A stretch of 64,000 bases of DNA from NCBI GenBank assembly GCA_003427395.1, contig BFEA01000044.1, positions 3,448,478 through 3,512,477 of the forward strand. Reading direction: 5' to 3'. Shown one piece after another: positions 24,138 through 34,024 of this stretch (positions within the stretch are counted from its first letter, which is position 1; the number at the start of each line of letters is the position of its first letter). A program made the position numbers and the translations under genes. The stretch is from Chara braunii (lineage: Eukaryota > Streptophyta > Charophyceae > Charales > Characeae). The notes beneath the pieces were generated by a model. The model had not been told where the DNA came from. It did not search any database and saw only the letters and a list, made by a program, of their open reading frames with translations.

Positions 24138-24386
24138 CTCCTTCCAAGAGTACGGCGACGCAGCCTCCTACTCAAGAAAATCCTTCGTCGCACGGCCTAA
24201 TCCAGCAGCAGCCTTACGGCTATGGGTCCTCCACAGCCTGCAGCACAGCACAAGAGGTGGGGCAAGAAGCTCCCAGCCTCAAGCTATGGCTGCCTCCTCC
24301 TTTCTCCAAGTGCTTCTCCAGACCTCCAACACTTCGCCTCATCACACCGGCAGCCAGCCAGCCAGCATCCACTCAAGTAGAATGCC

Positions 24387-26096
24387 CCAGCAGCATTGCC
24401 ACAAGTGTGAGGCTGCTGGATGGCAGGCTAGCTTTTATAGCTGGCTGAAGGCTGAGGGCAGCTACTTTGCCCCCAGCCAAATCTCGGAGTAGAGCCTGGC
24501 CCTTGATCTAAATCACGATCAAGGGCCAGGAAACTTGATGTTCCCCAAGGGAAACCAAGTTCTGGGCCCTAACAACGCATCTGGCCGTCACCTCCGGCCA
24601 GACGCAGTCTCCAAATGGCTACACCAGGCCATTTGCAGCAGACTGTTGAAACCAACAGTTTGCTGTCTCATCAGAGCCCAGATGCTTCCAACCATGCATC
24701 TGGGTCTGCGTCGCGGCCAAATCCACGGCATTCCCCCTCTCCCAACTTTCCTTCCTTCTTCTCCTTCTTACCCCTGCACCTAATCTACTCCCGCAGCCAC
24801 GTACGTGGCCGTCACATAGTTCTCCTCCCCTGTCTAATCCACGGGTAGCTCATCGTTCGAAAACGAATGAGCATCCCCTTTATTTCCCTGGGCAGGCCCA
24901 CTGCCAATCCCAACAGGCTTCTTTCTCCCCTGCCCCGCGCCTGTATGTGGCTCAAACGAGCACCACATACAGGCGCGCGGCTTAGAGAGCCAGCCCCTTA
25001 AAAANGAAGGGGCNCTCCGTCTTTTGGCTGNCACCTTCTCTCTCTCTCGCTCTCTACTAACCCCGAACTTGGCCGCCCACGGGCGGCAGGTTCATCCGAT
25101 TTTGTCCATCCGTAGATGGACTGTAGAGGCTCAACCTCCTGATGAGTCGGTGGAAGTCCGACGAAACAGTCTGGCACAGTTGTACCTGCCCGTTCGTTCG
25201 AAACGAACGGGTACTAAAAGGAAAAAGAAGACAAAAAAAAAAAAAAGACTCTAAACCAAATCTAAAGAAAGGAAAAAAAAAAAAATCTAAGCAAAATCTA
25301 GCAAAAAAACAGAAAGAAACAAAAGAAAACCCCCACCTGAACGTGGCAGCCCGTTTTCAACGGGCGCCTGACATAGTACTGGGAACGTTTATGTTCCCAG
25401 TCACTTCGCAATGCGCCAGATGCCGCCCCGTTTCCCCTTTTTTTTTTTTTTTTTTCCTCCCCCATTGGCTTATGCCAACGGTCACATCACGTCGTGGCTT
25501 AGCCACGACTTACTGGCCGAGGTCCCCCTTGCAAAAGGGTAGGATCAAGCTCCTGAATCCAAACGCGTTTTAAGCAGAGATGCAGAAGCAGTTCAATCTC
25601 GATTCCCTGCATTTCTCCATAAAGCCCGCATCTGGGCGCTTACGCGTCCAGATGCGGGGTTTATTTTATTTTATTTCCCAAAAAAAAAAAAAAAAAATCA
25701 AACCATCTCTCGATTTATGCGTTTCATCCTCGCGCAGGGGCCATGTCACCTCGGCGCGGCTGATTTCAGCTGTGCGATTTTGAAGATCGCACGGCCGAGA
25801 TTGGCCGCGCCCAGCCTGATGTCGTGGGCTGTTTGCTCCAAAAGGAGCTAGCCCGATGGTGCAGTTCGATCCCCATGTCTGCGGGGCAATAGTCTGGCGA
25901 CGGTACCTACTGGGCTAGCTCCTTTTCACACCAGAAAGGGAGCAACCCTTCTCTATGAAGGGCTTCTGATGCCCAACAGACCCTTTCCCATCGCCTAGCA
26001 GGCTGTGCCTGCTAAGCCGGCTTGCTGCCGTTGTTGGCAGGCGGGGTCGGTAGCCGACAACCTTAACGGCTGCCCTACCCTGCCGGCCTCGACCCC
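24387..26096. repeat. dense array of about twenty short perfect hairpins
   Basis: Consecutive, mostly non-overlapping inverted repeats of unrelated sequence fill this stretch. Examples (outer coordinates, stem/loop): 24,387-24,419 (8/17); 24,495-24,530 (14/8); 24,580-24,602 (8/7); 24,612-24,635 (8/8); 24,635-24,666 (14 with two G-T pairs, loop AAAC); 24,677-24,704 (9/10); 24,796-24,809 (perfect 14-mer); 24,936-24,977 (15/12); 25,072-25,087 (7/2); 25,104-25,121 (7/4); 25,189-25,211 (10/3); 25,349-25,365 (7/3); 25,378-25,401 (9/6); 25,491-25,509 (9/1); 25,625-25,658 (11/12); 25,753-25,811 (8-bp stem enclosing two hairpins); 25,840-25,926 (15/57); 25,996-26,014 (8/3). No coding frame is supported. 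Confidence 0.85.
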
Positions 26097-26868
26097 TTTA
26101 TAGATAGACTAGGATTAACTTCAGTTTTCCCACGACCGCACACTACGGCGTCGTCGTCGAAAACCACGGACGACAGTGCCGACTCCGGTTATCCCGCACG
26201 GACGTTGGTGTCGTCCTGCGTCGACGACGTTAGGTTCAAAAAAATTTTTAGGTCTCTCAGTCATAGCGTTGGTCTGAATAAGCTCTGGCAACGTCTATCT
26301 CATCAAGTCCTCCAATTTAGTGAAAAGGTCAGACAGCGTCCGACGTTGATCAACACGGGCAGATACCCTTGTCAGGGTTTCTGCCCCGACAGCGCTTCTA
26401 AGCGTCCTCACAATGACTCAGATCCCAAGAACATCCCCTCTTCCTCTTCATCAGACCCGACCAGACATTCAGCTCAATAAGTTGTCGTTCCAACCCCCGT
26501 CTATTCCGTCAATTCTCTCCAATCTCTCGTCCACTCCTTCAGTTGAGCAACTCCGCCTTGCTACCTTCGCCTTTCAGGAACCGAACTCCTGGCTTCGCAA
26601 CCCGGACCAATTTTTTGTCGTCTCTACCTCCGACTGCTTTAGCAACTGGTCCCTTCTCCTCTCCTCTTCTTCAAGAAGATATTCTCACTCTGTTTTCCAA
26701 TGGATTCAGCACGAGCGTCAGACTTAACTTTGTTGGTACCAAGCATACTCCAGTTAAAAAGATTATTGAAGTTAGGTATATGGTAAAAAAAGTTTACTCA
26801 ACCTCCGCCTTCAAAAGGATTCTCTTGTGTGAAAACCTCCCCCAACCTCAATTCTCAATCATTCCCTT

Positions 26869-28608
26869 CTTCCTCATCATAATTCATTCATCACCTCTTC
26901 AATATCTCAACTCCTTGCTTACGGCGTCATTGAGCACTCTAAAAAACCTCTGGTTATTAATCCGGTTTTTACTATTGAAAACTCATCCAAAACCAGATCC
27001 ATTCTGGATGTTAGATTTGTTAATCTTTTCCTATCCTTTCCGAAATTTTACTATGAATCTATCAATGATCTGGTAGCACCTCTTTGTGGTTCACAAACGC
27101 AAAATTTTCTGAGATGTTTTGACATAAAGAATGATTACTATCATATACTAATCCACCCTGAGCACATACCTTACCTTGCCTTCTCCTTGGACGGAATAAC
27201 TTACCAATTTACCACCCTTTGCTTTGACATTTCTGCCGCATGATGGATTTTTACTGCAGTAATGCAAGAAATCATGGCAGAACTTCGCCTCCGTCAGATT
27301 TTTATCACCTCTTACATAGATGATTCTGCTTTGGCAAACTCAAATTTTTCACTCATCCTCTTACATTCCTTCAACTATGTAGCCCTTCTCCACAATCTGG
27401 GTTTCTTTTTAAGCCTTAATAAATGTTCTTTTTTACCTTCACAATCCATTAGATTCTTAGGATTTATAATTGACCCCCATCACAAAAGAATCAGAGTTCC
27501 GGAAGATAAGGTGGAAAAAATCTTGGCCCTCATCGCTTCAACTTCCCATTCCACCGCCTCAAGCAGAACCTTAGCTAAACTTGCTGGGAAACTCGCTTCC
27601 CTCGTGCAAGCCTTCCTTCCAAGCCTTTTTTTCACTTCATCCATTTATACAGTCATCTCGGCGGCCAATTGGGACTCACCCATCCCCATCTCTGACTCCT
27701 TAATGCAAGATCTTATTTGGTGGACTGAGCACCTACCCCACCTTCCTGGCCGACTTTGGGTTAAACGTTCAATTACCTCCACTATCTCTACAGATGCATC
27801 ATCCACCCAAATTGGTGTCATCATTGTTCCTTCCTTAGGCCCCCCTCTCCTTTTTAATCAATGTCTTCCAGGATATTTCCTCCCAGCTTCCTCCACGCAT
27901 AGAGAACTCTTTGCAGTACTTCAAACCCTTTTACTTCTTCAAAACTCTCATCCTCATCTTCTCTTTTCATCCGCCATCAGACTCCTTTCAGATAGTCAAT
28001 CTGCAGTAGCCGTGCTCAACAATCTTCATTCCCTGGATCCCCTCTTTAATCATTGGCCTCAACTTATCTCTTCATTACTTATAACCCATGACTCCTGTCT
28101 TTTTCCAATCTGGATCCCTAGAAATCTCAATCAAATCGCAGATGACTTATCCAAAACCCAGGATAATACAGATTGGGGCATCTCCTCTCACTTAAAAAAC
28201 AGCATCTTCAAGTCAATAGGCACTCCTGCAATCGATCTCTTTGCATCGGGCTACCATCACGCCTGTCCTATCTTTGTTTCCAGAACTTGGTCCTCATCCG
28301 CTTCTTTCGTAGATGCGCTATCACTTGATTGAAATTCTCTTCCAGTCTCACCTTATAGGTGGCTTTTTCCCCCAACCAGTCTCATTCACGAAGTTCTGAC
28401 CCTTGCCTCAGCCGCCCCTGCCACCTATCTATTTATCTTCCCAGATTCGCGTAAGGCAAATTGGCTACCCAGAATCCTTTCTCTTAAAAATTTTTGGACA
28501 TTTATCATTCCAAAATCCATTTACTCCTGTATTCCCAGCCCAATAATTCATCACACTTGCCCCAATCCAGCCACCATTGGTCTTGCCTGCAGCTTGTTCT
28601 CCACTTAA
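26869..28608 (+). pseudogene. DIRS-type reverse transcriptase and RNase H
   Basis: In one frame: NSFITSSISQLLAYGVIEHSKK, SKTRSILDVRFVN, motif A CFDIKNDYYHILIHPEHIPYLAF, motif B CFDISAA*WIF, and the catalytic box ITSYIDDSALAN (YIDD). Then come LNKCSFLPSQSIRFLGFIID and an RNase H with its acidic residues in STDAS, HRELFAVLQ, LLSDSQSAVAVLN and IADDLSK. AIDLFASG ... FVDALSLD and FPPTSLIHEVL are typical DIRS tails. In-frame TGA codons are at 27,241 and 28,330 (expected Trp in SLDWNS). The frame closes at TAA 28,606. The enzyme would make element cDNA. Upstream sequence from about 26,140 encodes related but frameshifted N-terminal residues. It ends 50 bp from the end of the convergent recombinase. 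Confidence 0.9.
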
Positions 28609-28658
28609 CCCTCTGCCGCATCCTTTTCATTTCCCTCCATAACCTCCCCGCTGCGTTT

Positions 28659-29840
28659 TCAACCCCTTTTTATTCCATAACCATACCACATGAATGTACC
28701 AACACTACTCCGTGTTCCCTGCCGCATCATTTCTCCCAAGCTCCATCCCTCCTCTATTCCAGCTTGTAAACCCCCAATTCGGAAGCTATGTCCACTCTCT
28801 CCTTCGTAAACTCTGGCCTCTCCAAACCACTTCTCTATTCGTTTATTAAAAGCACCCCCGCCGAGTGCATTAACACCTCGACCAACTCGAAACAGATATC
28901 CAGTTCGCAAATCTACCCCCAGATGTTCATACACAACTATCAATTCCGGCAGTATTCCTAGGAAGGTTTTTTCGCCTTCCATAACTTTCTTCAATCGTAT
29001 CAGAAAACGACCCCCATGTCGATCCGTCTTAGTATATCCAAGTCTTACCAAACAATTTCCAATATCAATTTTCTTATATTGCAATCGCAAACCTTCTCCG
29101 CATCGCTGCCAGCTTTCCCATAAATATAGGAACATAGCTGCATCCCGGTAAGCGTCAGCCTCTCGCATTTTCTTCAGCACCTTTACCTTGCATCTTATAT
29201 ACTCAATTACAACTTTCAGTTTCTCCCAAACTAGCGGTCGCGCAGAACCCCTCTCGCCAACCCGTATTCCCTGTACGCTTTTCGAAATGTCTTTACCCGG
29301 CTTCCTTGGCAAGGATCATCCCCCTCCTCCCTGCCTAGCAATCTAAATGCACCACTTAAGCAATTTACCACCGCATCCCCAGTTGACGGTGATACCATCG
29401 GTTCCCCACCACTATCAGTAGTTCGACACCTACTCTCAATCTCCACCAACCATTAACTGCTTAGGAAGGAAAAAACATCTAAATCATTACATGTCATACA
29501 ACTCTTGCCCACTTCATTTCGTTTCAACCACTCGTTGAAACCAAGAAGCAATTTTTTCATTCCACTTCGCCATCGTTTTCCTGGCCCGAACTCTTCTATC
29601 AGCTTGCTGCTCCATTCTAGTCCTGCTTGATAACTCCCAGCTATTTCCGGCGTCGCTCGCTTCTGCCTCCAGCTCTCATCGCTCATTCGCTCGTTCCACC
29701 ACTCCCTGCAAGACCCAACTATTTCCGGCGTCGCTCGCTTCTGCCTCCAGCTCTCATCGCTCATTCGCTCGTTCCACCACTCCCTGCAAGATGACACGTC
29801 ACTTGTGGGATGATGGAGGGATTTGGGGAGGCCTAGGAGG
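28659..29840 (-). pseudogene. tyrosine recombinase of the DIRS-group element (antisense to RT)
   Basis: The minus-strand protein runs FNEWLKRNEVGKSC ... DVFSFLSS*WLVEIESRCR (TAA 29,453-29,455), frameshifts near 29,300, then GKDISKSVQGIRVGERGSARPLVWEKLKVV. The catalytic domain includes FLYLWESWQRCGEGLRLQ (first Arg), GHSFRIGG (His-x-x-Arg), EMMRQGTRSS and TFMWYGY (Tyr nucleophile), matching the R...HxxR...Y set. It would integrate a circular DNA intermediate by strand exchange instead of a DDE integrase. It is convergent with RT/RNase H, with about 50 bp between the stop codons. An antisense recombinase is the PAT/kangaroo arrangement, unlike DIRS-1. One stop and one frameshift disable it. Confidence 0.85.
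29641..29796. repeat. 78-bp tandem duplication within the recombinase N terminus
   Basis: Units 29,641-29,718 and 29,719-29,796 are almost identical and contain CTATTTCCGGCGTCGCTCGC. On the minus strand they duplicate 26 residues (WWNERMSDESWRQKRATPEI), keeping the recombinase frame. High identity implies a recent event. Confidence 0.85.
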
Positions 29841-29939
29841 TGTGTGGGCCTGCGGCCCAACTCTATGACTCAATTCTGAGCAATCGACCATCATCAAGGA
29901 CTTCGTTTTTTTTTATTTTATCTCGACAGGACCCAGGCA
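29839..29939 (+). repeat. split direct repeat B1 (adjacent to A2)
   Basis: A 101-bp sequence from GGTGTGTGGGCCTGCGG to GGACCCAGGCA, equal in length to B2 (30,543-30,643) with five differences. It directly abuts A2, forming the internal B1A2 junction that in this group of elements reproduces the junction of the circular intermediate. Confidence 0.88.
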
Positions 29940-30494
29940 GCAACTGTCCTACTCGAGCCCTTCTAGTTGGTACCTACTCGACGGGGCAAGATGCAACCAT
30001 CACTTCAAGCGTTGACAAGATACTTTCACTTTGGTCATTTCAACGCAACTGTCTCAGGAGGCCTCGTCACCGACGATCTTCAGTTTCAACGGAGGGCACT
30101 GTTTTCTAAGATTCAATTTTCTTTATCTCCTAAAAAATCAACTGTCTCCAGAGGCCTTCTCATCGACGATCTTCAGTTCCAACGGAAGAGCACTGTTTTC
30201 CTAAGATCAATTTCTTATTCTCAGAATCTACGGATGTGTGTGAGTGAGCCAAGATCCACGAAGGGGCTTAGTGGAACTTACCCTGCGGGAAGGAGCCCCT
30301 CGGAGGACCGACCGCCACTGGATCCTGGAGCAGCGAGTGTATAAGTAACCGGCATAGGACCGGTCGCTGCAGGCTGACTTGACTCGCGCGGAGCGGCTTC
30401 AGGATTTCGTCCGCCGGCAGCTGCGCCCATCGCATAGGCAAACCTGCGGTCACAGCACAGCCACCAAGTCTGCTCAGAGGCCGAGTTGTTTTCC
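29940..30494 (+). repeat. split direct repeat A2
   Basis: A 555-bp near-copy of A1, beginning GCAACTGTCC directly after B1 and ending GTTGTTTTCC. It has the same two internal tandem units of about 90 bp and TATAAGTA in place of TATAAATA. A 48-bp unique spacer (30,495-30,542) follows, with a small hairpin TCGCCA / TGGCGA. Confidence 0.88.
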
Positions 30495-30542
30495 TCGCCA
30501 AGATTCTGGCGAAGCGGTCCCGCCCACCCTCGATTTTCCCGC

Positions 30543-30643
30543 GGTGTGTGGGCCTGCGGCGCAACTCTATGACTCACTTCTGAGCAATCGGCCATCATCA
30601 AGGACTTCGTTTTTTTCTATTTTATCTCGACCGGACCCAGGCA
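30543..30643 (+). repeat. right terminal split direct repeat B2
   Basis: A copy of B1 that ends the element at GGACCCAGGCA. The following bases, ATAAACGAGC, should be flanking host DNA. The left element end is preceded by GAGTGGTA, and no duplicated target is apparent, as expected for tyrosine-recombinase integration. Confidence 0.88.
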
Positions 30644-31030
30644 ATAAACGAGCAGAGCTTTCATTGTAAAAAATAATTAAAATTCAATGAGATGTCAGCA
30701 TCCCAAGAAGCCAGAAAAGCCAGAAAGCCAGAAAAGCCAGAAAGCCAGAAAAGCCAGAAAAGGGTCTCTCCATTCCAGAATTGCTACCCTTAGAGACCAT
30801 AAACCCTTCGATGTCATTAAAATCCAGAAGGGTCCCCTTACATGGGTCCGTGAAGGGTCCCCCTAAGGGCCTCGCCACGCTGGTTCCGGACTCTATGGGC
30901 CTCGCTGTACCGCTTTCCGAATGTGAAAAGGCAGAAACATGGCGAGTGTATCTGTTCATGTTCTAGCAGAAAGGTCATTCTCATTTTGCACATTTGGACA
31001 GTGAGCACCTGGAGGACGAGGCCCTAACCA
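30644..31030. other. flank right of the DIRS-group element
   Basis: No gene. Positions 30,713-30,769 hold a short tandem repeat of AGCCAGAAA/AGCCAGAAAA, about six units. The rest is unremarkable, with two AAGGGTCCCC motifs near 30,828-30,862. Confidence 0.6.
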
Positions 31031-31129
31031 GGGGCTAGGTCCCACTTACACGGATTATGCGATATTGACCGTAGATAGCAAAGATCAACGGCCAGAATCT
31101 CTTAATCCGTGCGAGTGGGACCTTGCCCC
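31031..31129. repeat. foldback element, copy 2 (near-complete 99-nt palindrome)
   Basis: Arms start GGGGCTAGGTCCCACT and end AGTGGGACCTTGCCCC. The inner 43-nt arms match at about 33 positions when folded, and the outer 6 nt pair as well with one mismatch. The 87-bp core (31,037-31,123) has the same length as copy 1 at 14,966-15,052. A degenerate partial copy of one arm starts near 35,368 (GATGTCCCATTTACACGG). Confidence 0.75.
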
Positions 31130-32719
31130 AGTGGTATTACTTTCGGCCTTTACCAAGAGGGCGTGACTTCAACCGCTAACAAGCGGGCGGGAAGGTGACA
31201 TCTGGCGGGAACATGCTGATGGAGTTCGTATCCGAGAAAAAGTCGCCCTCCACGGCGATGCTGCGTCGGGACCACATCTGTCTTCTACAAGGCACGCTGC
31301 ATCGTCCGTGTTGTCACGTTTTTTTTTGGGCATCGCCACACCATTCACGAAAAGAATAAGAATGCCAGTGCATCTTCCCCCAGAAGCTGGCAAGAAACAT
31401 CCGTTACTATGAATCATGACCGACGAATCCAGTCACCTCCTAAGGCACGATGCACTTGCATTGTTTGGCGTTCCGAGAGGCCCTTCGCTTCCCCCCTCCT
31501 TTTTGCCTGCTGCCCCGCCCTGCTCGAAGGGCAGACCCCGCCTGTGCAATCTTCGCGCTACGAAAGCATGAACCTCGCGATTTCGGGGCCGAGCAAGAAC
31601 ATATCGCCCGCATGGCCGGTGCCTAAAGCGATGGAATGCACTGCAGCTTGCTGCTTAGTTGGTAATTAGTAGTTGCCACCGCTACCAAGACCGACAGGGA
31701 AGGGCGCAGCGCCGAGCGTGTCGCGCCGCAGTGTCGCACGGTCTGCCTCTCCTGCGCTTTCGGCTTTGCACATCACTACAGATCTACACGTGCCGCGGTC
31801 GAGCATCCGTACAGTTCATCGGGCAATCAATCCTGCACCGGGAAGAGGAAGAGGAGGAGGAGGAGGAGGAGGAGGAGGAGGAGGAGTTCGAGTTCGTCGC
31901 CGAACGTCAATCAAGTTGGAAATTTCGTATCTGTCTGGGCCACTGACCTCGGAATCGTTGACGGCAGTGCTTTTAGTCCTGTTCATGGGTGGGTACAGAT
32001 TTGCCGCAGTGCATTCCATCGCATTCAACACGTCTTCGTTCTACGGGGGACCCAATTGGATAACGTACAAACAGTACTAGAGGGGAGAAGAAAGGAAAAA
32101 TAGAGGAAGGTGAGTTACCGCCATTCTGAAGTACCATTTAGTTTGCAATTCTGAAATTTTTGACGTGTGCTTTCGTTCTCCATGGATAGATACTTGGAAC
32201 GTTTGTCGATGCGTGCGTCTCCTTTTTTTTTATGGATCGTAATGATCCGTTTCTGTATTTGTGCGTCTCGTCTTTGCGTTGGGGGCCTTGACTTACTTTC
32301 AGTCTCTGTATCGTTCAGATTTTAACGGGTGTCTGGAAGGACGTGAGTTTCAGTCTTCACTTTTGTATTTTTAACATTACAGAGAGTACAGAGTTTTATT
32401 AGTCGGTGGATTAATAGCTTTGTCCCTCAGGTTTTGACTTTTAAGTCGAAGTTTTGAAGTGTCCGAGTTTAGGAAGGGTGTAATTTATCATATTATATGT
32501 GCGCTCGGTCTGACGTCAGATCCGATCCTGCTTTTGTCGGTTCCCCTTGATCTCCTACGTAGAGCCCCTTGTTCTCCTCCTCTTCCTCCTTCTCCTCCTC
32601 CTCTTCTTTCTCCTCCTCGTTCTCTTCCTTTTCCGTCTCCTCTTTCCAATGAAATGGAGTGGCAAATGAAGGGGCGGCGGCGTAGCAGGAATGCTGACAG
32701 GAAAGTTACGAAAATGAAA

Positions 32720-32756
<37 letters not shown>

Positions 32757-32829
32757 CAATGACGATGATGATGATGATGATGATGTCAATGACAATGACA
32801 ATGACGATGATGATGATGATGATGATGCC

Positions 32830-32874
<45 letters not shown>

Positions 32875-33360
32875 AGAGAAGAAGTGAAGATGGAGGCGGT
32901 AACGCTGGGGTAATGATGAAGGCGATGCTGCTGCTGCTGCTGCTGCTGCTGCTGATGTTAGCGAAGAGTTGAAGGAGGAGATGATGATGATGATGATGAC
33001 GACTATAGCGAGGAGGTGGTGTGAATGAGGACGACATGCGATGATGATGATGATGAGGGAAGCTCAAGTGGAGATGGGAAACGCCAATACTCAGTCGTTA
33101 ACGATGACGAAGTCGACGCGTCGGTGTTTCTGTTTCCTCTCCCCACAATCCTTTGGTCTCTCGTTTCCTCTCCTTGCAATCACGACAACGATCGAAATGA
33201 CAAACCCTTTCGATCGGGCAAACGCTGATTGCTTGATCGTTATTCTTCTCGTTGCCTCTTTTATTCGCGTGTTTTTTGTCCTTCCTCTCCCACCTCCCCT
33301 GTTCTCTTCCCCTCCTTGACTCCGCCTTCGCCTCCTCCTCCGCCTCGACCGGGTAGAATG
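31130..33360. other. non-coding with long trinucleotide microsatellites
   Basis: No supported gene. Simple repeats: (GGA)n at about 31,845-31,885; (ATG)n, interrupted, at 32,718-32,873; (CTG)n at 32,927-32,953; short (GAT)n at 32,980-32,998 and 33,039-33,055. The long open frames here are poly-Met, poly-His or poly-Glu artefacts of these repeats. Confidence 0.75.
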
Positions 33361-33560
33361 AAGTTGGATGTCAAAGCAACCCTGACAGTGGAATGACTCC
33401 TCCATGACAATCCTCCCCCCCTCCCCTTCTCTGTTCCCTTTTCTACCTAGCGTGTCAAAGCCACCCTATAAAGAAGAACGAGTTTTCAAGGGGTCTTTTA
33501 GTAACCGAGGGTGTCAAAGGAACCCTATTTAAAGAAGCCCTGAAAAAGTGCCCCAGAAAG
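33361..33560 (+). repeat. three spaced copies of a GTCAAAG..ACCCTAT motif
   Basis: The motif TGTCAAAGSMACCCT(A/G)... occurs near 33,368, 33,452 and 33,511. The last two continue into TATAAAGAAG and TATTTAAAGAAG, TATA-like sequences. They may be remnants of a repeated promoter-like unit. No gene follows within 2 kb. Confidence 0.35.
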
Positions 33561-34020
33561 GAGGACATTTTTCAATAAGTGAGCCGTTGATGTGGTGTGT
33601 TGCTTTGTTGGACCATTGAAAATTATTTTATACAGAAAATTGTTTCACGTGGAAACTTAAACGTGTTCAAACTGAAAGATGCTTTGAGTGGTGTACGGGA
33701 ATGGGCATCGGAAGAAGCAAAAGCCAGGAGTGGGCGTCGCTCCACTTCTCAGCAAATGTGCAAAACTCGAGGATGAATCTTCGGTCAGAACACGGGAAGA
33801 TGCACGGCCATATGTTGTTGTGTTTTGTGCGTCTTGGTGAGTAGTGGAGCGAGGCCCGATGAGAGAGAACCAAAGAGAATCCAAAATGAATTGGGAATGG
33901 AGTTTGTCATCTCCTTTATCTTCCTCATGCTCCTAGATTTTTCACCGGGTCGCGGGGAAAAACGAGTACCCGTGCTGGCGTGGGGTTAAGTACTCATCTT
34001 GGGTCTTAACTTTCACCCCA
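33561..34020. other. non-coding
   Basis: I see nothing beyond short open frames in this stretch. Confidence 0.5.
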
Positions 34021-34024
34021 GTCC

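Larger units (their letters stand above)
15085..30643 (+). mobile_element. DIRS-group tyrosine-recombinase retrotransposon with split direct repeats (PAT/kangaroo-like)
   Basis: The termini show the split-direct-repeat pattern A1 ... B1A2 ... B2. A1 is 15,085-15,640, B1 29,839-29,939, A2 29,940-30,494, and B2 30,543-30,643. By eye A1/A2 differ at about 27 of 556 positions and B1/B2 at 5 of 101. Between them lie Gag-like regions, an RT/RNase H of DIRS type (plus) and a tyrosine recombinase (minus). No LTRs, integrase or target-site duplication are seen. This arrangement is known for PAT (nematode) and kangaroo (Volvox), which integrate through a circular intermediate. At 15.6 kb it is far longer than usual, so nested insertions inside are likely. 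All ORFs are damaged. Confidence 0.88.

Noticed and set aside
23437-24492. 351-aa, 233-aa, 220-aa and 213-aa ORFs on both strands as real proteins
   Set aside because: They are different readings of the same 54-bp repeat, whose length is a multiple of three and lacks stops in several frames. None has a recognisable domain.
32459-33067. poly-Met, poly-His and poly-Ser ORFs
   Set aside because: Direct translations of ATG/GAT and CTG microsatellites.
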